Assembly: GCA_027021605.1 (NCBI GenBank)
Contig: JALUUA010000258.1
Coordinates: 1 to 7,170, forward strand
Direction of reading: 5' to 3'
From: Candidatus Bipolaricaulota bacterium
GTDB lineage: Bacteria > Bipolaricaulota > Bipolaricaulia > RBG-16-55-9
Length of the DNA stretch: 7,170 bases
The notes below the pieces were generated by a model. It was not told the DNA's origin, did no database searches, and was given only the letters and a program-made list of their open reading frames with translations. Made by a program: the position numbers and the translations under genes. Below are positions 5,147 to 7,170 of this stretch, piece by piece (the first letter of the stretch is position 1; each line of letters begins with the position of its first letter).

Positions 5147-5153
5147 AAGGAGG
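5147..5153 (+). promoter_or_regulatory. sdhC: Strong ribosome binding site of sdhC
   Basis: AAGGAGG, 5 bases before the ATG at 5159, fixes that codon as the start. The frame is open back to 5042, but upstream codons lack such a site and lie over the promoter. Confidence 0.85.
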
Positions 5154-5158
5154 GACCC

Positions 5159-5554
5159 ATGAAGCAGCGCGCGGCTCTGCGGACAGCGCCCTCGCTGCGA
5201 GACACCTTGAGCTATCGCGGCGGGGTCGGGCAGTGGGCTTGGCTCCTCCACCGCCTCTCGGGGCTGGGGGTCTTGCTCTTCCTGGTGCTCCACGTGCTCG
5301 ACATCTTCCTCGCCTCCTTCGGACCGGAGGTCTTCAACAAGCTCCTCTTCCTCTACCACAGCTGGATCTTCCGGCCCTTCATCGTGCTGCTGGTCTTCGG
5401 GGTGCTCTACCACGCCTTAAACGGCCTGCGGCTTGTGATCGTGGACTTCTGGCCCGCGGCCAACGTCTACCAGAAGCCGATGTGGGTCGGCGCGACGATC
5501 GTGAGCCTGGTCGTCACGCTCATCACCATTGCGGCCTTCTTCTGGGAGGGATGA
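5159..5554 (+). CDS. sdhC: Succinate dehydrogenase cytochrome b subunit SdhC
   Basis: 131 residues with three membrane helices: about 26-52, 70-94 and 108-129. It anchors the succinate dehydrogenase flavoprotein and iron-sulfur subunits to the membrane, helps bind heme b and passes electrons to quinone. Landmarks: HRLSG (31-35), matching the quinone-site H/R-x-SG motif; and YHALNGLR....D (84-96), in which His85 matches the heme-ligand His of E. coli SdhC (first His of YHxxxGIRH; the second His of that motif is Leu92 here). A further His45 near the end of helix 1 could ligate a second heme. GPEVFNKLLFLYHSW in the loop after helix 1 resembles, from memory, Thermus and actinobacterial SdhC. First gene of an sdhCDA(B) operon, 6 bases ahead of sdhD. 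Confidence 0.92.
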   Translation: MKQRAALRTAPSLRDTLSYRGGVGQWAWLLHRLSGLGVLLFLVLHVLDIFLASFGPEVFNKLLFLYHSWIFRPFIVLLVFGVLYHALNGLRLVIVDFWPAANVYQKPMWVGATIVSLVVTLITIAAFFWEG

Positions 5555-5560
5555 GCCGGC

Positions 5561-5986
5561 ATGTACCCCACAACCCCACGCGAGAGCGGAACGTTCGGAG
5601 CCCGACCCCGACCCGCGGGGGGCTTTGAGCTCTGGTCGTGGTACTTCATGCGCATCTCGGGTGCGGTGCTGCTGTTGCTCGCGGTCTTCCACCTGCTGTG
5701 GATGCACCTCGTGATCGGACTCGATAACATCACCTTCGAGACGATCGTCCGGCGCTGGACGGGGCCGCTGGGGGCCTTCTGGCGGGTCTACGACTTGGCG
5801 CTGCTGGTGTTCGCCCTCACCCACGGGATGAACGGCGCCCGCTGGGTGATCAACGACTACGTCCACCGCCGGGGGTGGAACCTCGGCCTAAAGAGCGCCC
5901 TGGGCGTGCTCTACGCGCTCTTGATGCTCATGGGCGCCTACGTGATCTTCACCTTCCAGGCCCCGCCGACGATCGTGGCCCCGTAA
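5561..5986 (+). CDS. sdhD: Succinate dehydrogenase membrane anchor subunit SdhD
   Basis: 141 residues, three membrane helices (about 27-52, 74-97, 111-133) after a polar, Pro/Arg-rich N-terminus of about 22 residues. It pairs with SdhC to form the quinone-reducing membrane domain. Landmarks: MRISG (30-34), the second R-x-SG motif; THGMNGAR....DY (87-100), in which His88 is the expected heme ligand; and His44 and His49 in helix 1. The repeated H-x3-G-x-R-x4-D pattern in both SdhC and SdhD shows the two subunits are related. The start ATG at 5561 has GGGAGGG 10 bases upstream inside the end of sdhC. The gap to sdhA is 53 bases and contains a small tandem repeat. Confidence 0.9.
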   Translation: MYPTTPRESGTFGARPRPAGGFELWSWYFMRISGAVLLLLAVFHLLWMHLVIGLDNITFETIVRRWTGPLGAFWRVYDLALLVFALTHGMNGARWVINDYVHRRGWNLGLKSALGVLYALLMLMGAYVIFTFQAPPTIVAP

Positions 5987-6007
5987 AGCCCTTAAAGCCT
6001 TAAAGGA
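5984..6007 (+). repeat. Three TAAAGcc-like tandem units between sdhD and sdhA
   Basis: TAAAGCC at 5984-5990 and 5993-5999, then TAAAGGA at 6001-6007, at 9- and 8-base spacing, starting on the sdhD stop codon. The run is AT-rich against a very GC-rich background. It may keep the sdhA ribosome site unstructured; otherwise no role is apparent. Confidence 0.5.
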
Positions 6008-6039
6008 CGTAGGGGAAGCGAAGCAGGGAGGGAGAGGCG

Positions 6040-7170
6040 ATGCAGGCGCAGAAGCACGAGTACGACGGGATCGTGGTCGGGGCGGGCGGCGCGGGGCTAA
6101 TGGCCGCGCTCCACGCCTCGCGCGGCGGGCGGGTGGCCGTCCTGAGCAAGCTCTACCCCACCCGCTCCCACACGGGCGCCGCGCAGGGCGGGATCTCCGC
6201 CGCCCTGGGGAACATGGAACCCGACAAGCCCGAGTGGCACGCCTTCGACACCGTCAAGGGCTCCGACTACCTCGCCGACCAGGACGCCGTGGAGCTGATG
6301 TGCTCCATGGCCCCGGAGGTCATCATCGAGCTGGAGCACCTGGGGCTCCCCTTCGATCGCACGCCGGAGGGGAAGATCGCCCAGCGGCGCTTCGGGGGCC
6401 ACACGAACAACGAGACGGGCAAGCCCGTGATGCGCGCGTGCCACGCCGCGGATCGCACGGGCCACATGATCCTCCAGACCTTGTATCAGCAGTGCATCAA
6501 GCACGGCGTCGAGTTCTTCGACGAATTTCAAGTTTTAGATCTGCTCATCGACGAGCGGGAGAAGCGCGTGGCGGGCGTGGTCGCCTACGAGATCGCCACC
6601 GGGGAGCTGCACGTCTTCCATGCCCAGGCGGTGCTGTTCGCCACCGGCGGCTGGGGGCGCGTCTGGGAGGTCACCAGCAACGCGACGTCGCTTACGGGCG
6701 ACGGGGCCGCCGTGGTGTGGCGAAGGGGCATTCCCCTCGAGGACATGGAGTTCTTCCAGTTCCACCCCACGGGGATCTACAAGCTGGGGATTCTGCTCAC
6801 GGAGGGGATGCGCGGCGAGGGGGCGGTCTTGATCAACGACAAGGGCGAGCGGTTCATGGAGCGCTACGCCCCCACCGTGAAAGACCTGGCCTCCCGGGAC
6901 GTCGTCTCGCGGGCCATCTATCTCGAAATTCGGGAGGGCCGCGGGATCGGCGGGAAGAACTACGTCTACCTCGATCTGCGGCCGGAGACGATCAACCAAT
7001 ACTTCGAGAAGGAGGGGGCCAAGTGGCCCGACGGGAGCCCCCGCCGCGTCACCAAGGAGTACCTGCTCGAGAAGCTGGGGGACACGATCGGGTTCTGCCG
7101 GACGTACCTGGGCATCGACCCGCTGGAGGAGCCGGTCCCCGTACAGCCGACGGCCCACTACGCCATGGGC
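6040..7170 (+). CDS. sdhA: Succinate dehydrogenase flavoprotein SdhA (3' end outside window)
   Basis: The first 377 residues of an enzyme usually near 580 long; the frame is open to the last base. It oxidises succinate to fumarate in the citric acid cycle on the cytoplasmic face of the membrane. Landmarks: the FAD dinucleotide fold VVGAGGAGL (12-20); RSHTGAAQGG (42-51), whose His44 should carry the covalent FAD; RRFGGHT (116-122); ATGGWGR (201-207); FHPTGIY (241-247) with His242; TEGMRGEG (254-261); ERFMERYAP (270-278); SRDVVSRA (285-292) with Arg286, the expected proton-shuttle Arg; and QPTAHYAMG (369-377) with substrate-binding His373. The start ATG at 6040 follows GGGAGGGAGAGG (6026-6037). 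All visible catalytic residues are intact. The segment between LDLR (311-314) and IDP (359-361) looks about 20 residues longer than in E. coli SdhA. The enzyme is SdhA and not L-aspartate oxidase, given the sdhCD context and the motifs. Confidence 0.95.
   Translation, partial: MQAQKHEYDGIVVGAGGAGLMAALHASRGGRVAVLSKLYPTRSHTGAAQGGISAALGNMEPDKPEWHAFDTVKGSDYLADQDAVELMCSMAPEVIIELEHLGLPFDRTPEGKIAQRRFGGHTNNETGKPVMRACHAADRTGHMILQTLYQQCIKHGVEFFDEFQVLDLLIDEREKRVAGVVAYEIATGELHVFHAQAVLFATGGWGRVWEVTSNATSLTGDGAAVVWRRGIPLEDMEFFQFHPTGIYKLGILLTEGMRGEGAVLINDKGERFMERYAPTVKDLASRDVVSRAIYLEIREGRGIGGKNYVYLDLRPETINQYFEKEGAKWPDGSPRRVTKEYLLEKLGDTIGFCRTYLGIDPLEEPVPVQPTAHYAMG

Noticed and set aside
5072..5158. Riboswitch or tRNA-like element in the sdhC leader
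   Set aside because: Only short GC stems (for example CCTC/GAGG) are visible; no known riboswitch core or tRNA arm sequences were found.
6097..7158. Two minus-strand frames opposite sdhA
   Set aside because: sdhA is unmistakable on the + strand; these are antisense shadows.

Overview
This is a gene-dense, very GC-rich bacterial chromosome fragment with no RNA genes and no CRISPR array. The three SDH-cluster proteins most resemble, from memory, the small two-subunit-anchor enzymes of Deinococcota, Chloroflexota and Actinobacteriota. A secreted protein with beta-strand character and a terminal Phe hints at an outer membrane. An archaeal-flavoured RtcA and a TTG start also occur. A thermophilic or deep-branching, Deinococcota-like diderm is my best guess, but the sequence does not settle the lineage.

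Layout: (1) Bases 1-311 are the C-terminal end of an IS4-type transposase, followed by a strong stem-loop (311-341). (2) Four + strand genes at 400-2843 may form one transcription unit: a short-chain dehydrogenase/reductase-like protein lacking the usual Tyr/Lys catalytic pair, a BrnT-type RNase toxin, its CopG/BrnA-type antitoxin (4-bp overlap), and an RNA 3'-phosphate cyclase RtcA 16 bp further on. (3) rtcA converges, with only 8 bp between, on a two-gene minus-strand operon (2852-4270): a low-molecular-weight phosphatase followed by a fructosamine-kinase family protein, a pair known in other bacteria as a probable protein-deglycation module. (4) A compact divergent intergenic region (4271-4370) carries overlapping opposed promoter-like elements and two competing hairpins. 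(5) An unrecognised secreted or outer-membrane-like protein lies at 4371-4955. (6) After a 203-bp non-coding stretch with a good promoter candidate comes sdhC-sdhD-sdhA, the succinate dehydrogenase cluster. It runs off the right edge inside sdhA, with sdhB presumably beyond.

Themes: the SDH genes are core respiration. The phosphatase-kinase pair looks like metabolite and protein damage repair. The toxin-antitoxin-rtcA trio places an RNA-cutting enzyme beside an RNA-end-processing enzyme, which is the arrangement most worth following up. The IS remnant and the toxin-antitoxin pair mark the left third as the mobile or accessory part. I found no clear evidence for a wholly new system; the most unusual elements are listed as findings.
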